NCBI GenBank assembly: GCA_020091685.1
Contig: CM034613.1
Coordinates: forward strand, 21,075,801-21,139,800
DNA length: 64,000 nt
Origin: Lutjanus erythropterus
Taxonomy: Eukaryota > Chordata > Actinopteri > Lutjaniformes > Lutjanidae
Direction: 5' to 3'
Shown: one piece after another, positions 63,862 to 64,000 of the stretch
Position numbering within the stretch: position 1 is the first letter of the stretch
Layout: each line of letters begins with the position of its first letter
Notes under the pieces: model-generated
The model's input: only the letters and a program-made list of their open reading frames with translations
Told to the model about the DNA's origin: nothing
Databases searched by the model: none
Made by a program: the position numbers and the translations under genes

Positions 63862-63871
63862 TCTCGCGATA
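63862..63871. promoter_or_regulatory. TCTCGCGATA promoter-type motif
   Basis: It differs by one base from the palindromic TCTCGCGAGA element found in many vertebrate housekeeping and bidirectional promoters. It supports the idea that a promoter lies in the last 400 bases, without telling the strand. Confidence 0.4.
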
Positions 63872-64000
63872 GTTACGCAAATCAAAGGTTCCCTTCTAGA
63901 CAGCTGATTTGATGAACTTGAACTTCATGTTTCTGTCTCTTTAAATTTGCGTCACGCACAGGACTTGTCAGCGGTGTTGGCTAAAATTAAATTGATTAAA

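Overview
This is vertebrate nuclear DNA, almost certainly from a ray-finned (teleost) fish. The evidence is two intron-split vertebrate genes with canonical GT-AG junctions, CA/TG microsatellites, and a dense load of short non-autonomous DNA transposons and a tRNA-derived SINE of kinds I know from teleost genomes. Nothing prokaryotic, viral or CRISPR-like is present. Most long open frames are chance frames in introns or repeats.

Layout. From the left edge to about 47.7 kb the minus strand carries the 5' half of slc24a2, which encodes the K+-dependent Na+/Ca2+ exchanger NCKX2. In transcript order it has a non-coding exon 1 (about 47685-47547), exon 2 with the start codon, all N-terminal membrane segments and the alpha-1 repeat (45715-44642), exon 3 (20304-20196), a 51-nt cassette exon 4 (8076-8026) and exon 5 (3035-2937). 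All junctions are phase-consistent. About 387 residues are visible. The rest of the cytoplasmic loop and the alpha-2 half lie beyond position 1. Introns of 5, 12 and 24 kb are filled with inverted-repeat elements.

From about 47.7 to 59.2 kb is an intergenic interval with more transposon relics, two tRNA-derived SINEs and a few repeat-poor patches holding homeodomain-type TAATCC sites. From 59.23 to about 63.13 kb the plus strand carries a complete five-exon rpl34 (large-subunit ribosomal protein eL34, 117 residues) with a terminal-oligopyrimidine start, a non-coding first exon, and a near-perfect CTCF-type motif about 70 bp upstream. Its third intron has been enlarged by two DNA-transposon relics. 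The last 400 bases look like another promoter or first exon, with a short frame at 63613 and a TCTCGCGATA motif, which I cannot name.

The two genes do not act in one pathway. One is a plasma-membrane cation exchanger of neurons and photoreceptors and the other is a housekeeping ribosomal protein. They are divergently placed, with start sites about 11.5 kb apart. The most interesting points are the conserved cassette exon, a 5' leader with three upstream ORFs (one consisting of a CTG repeat), and several well-preserved transposons with readable target-site duplications. I found no convincing undescribed system.
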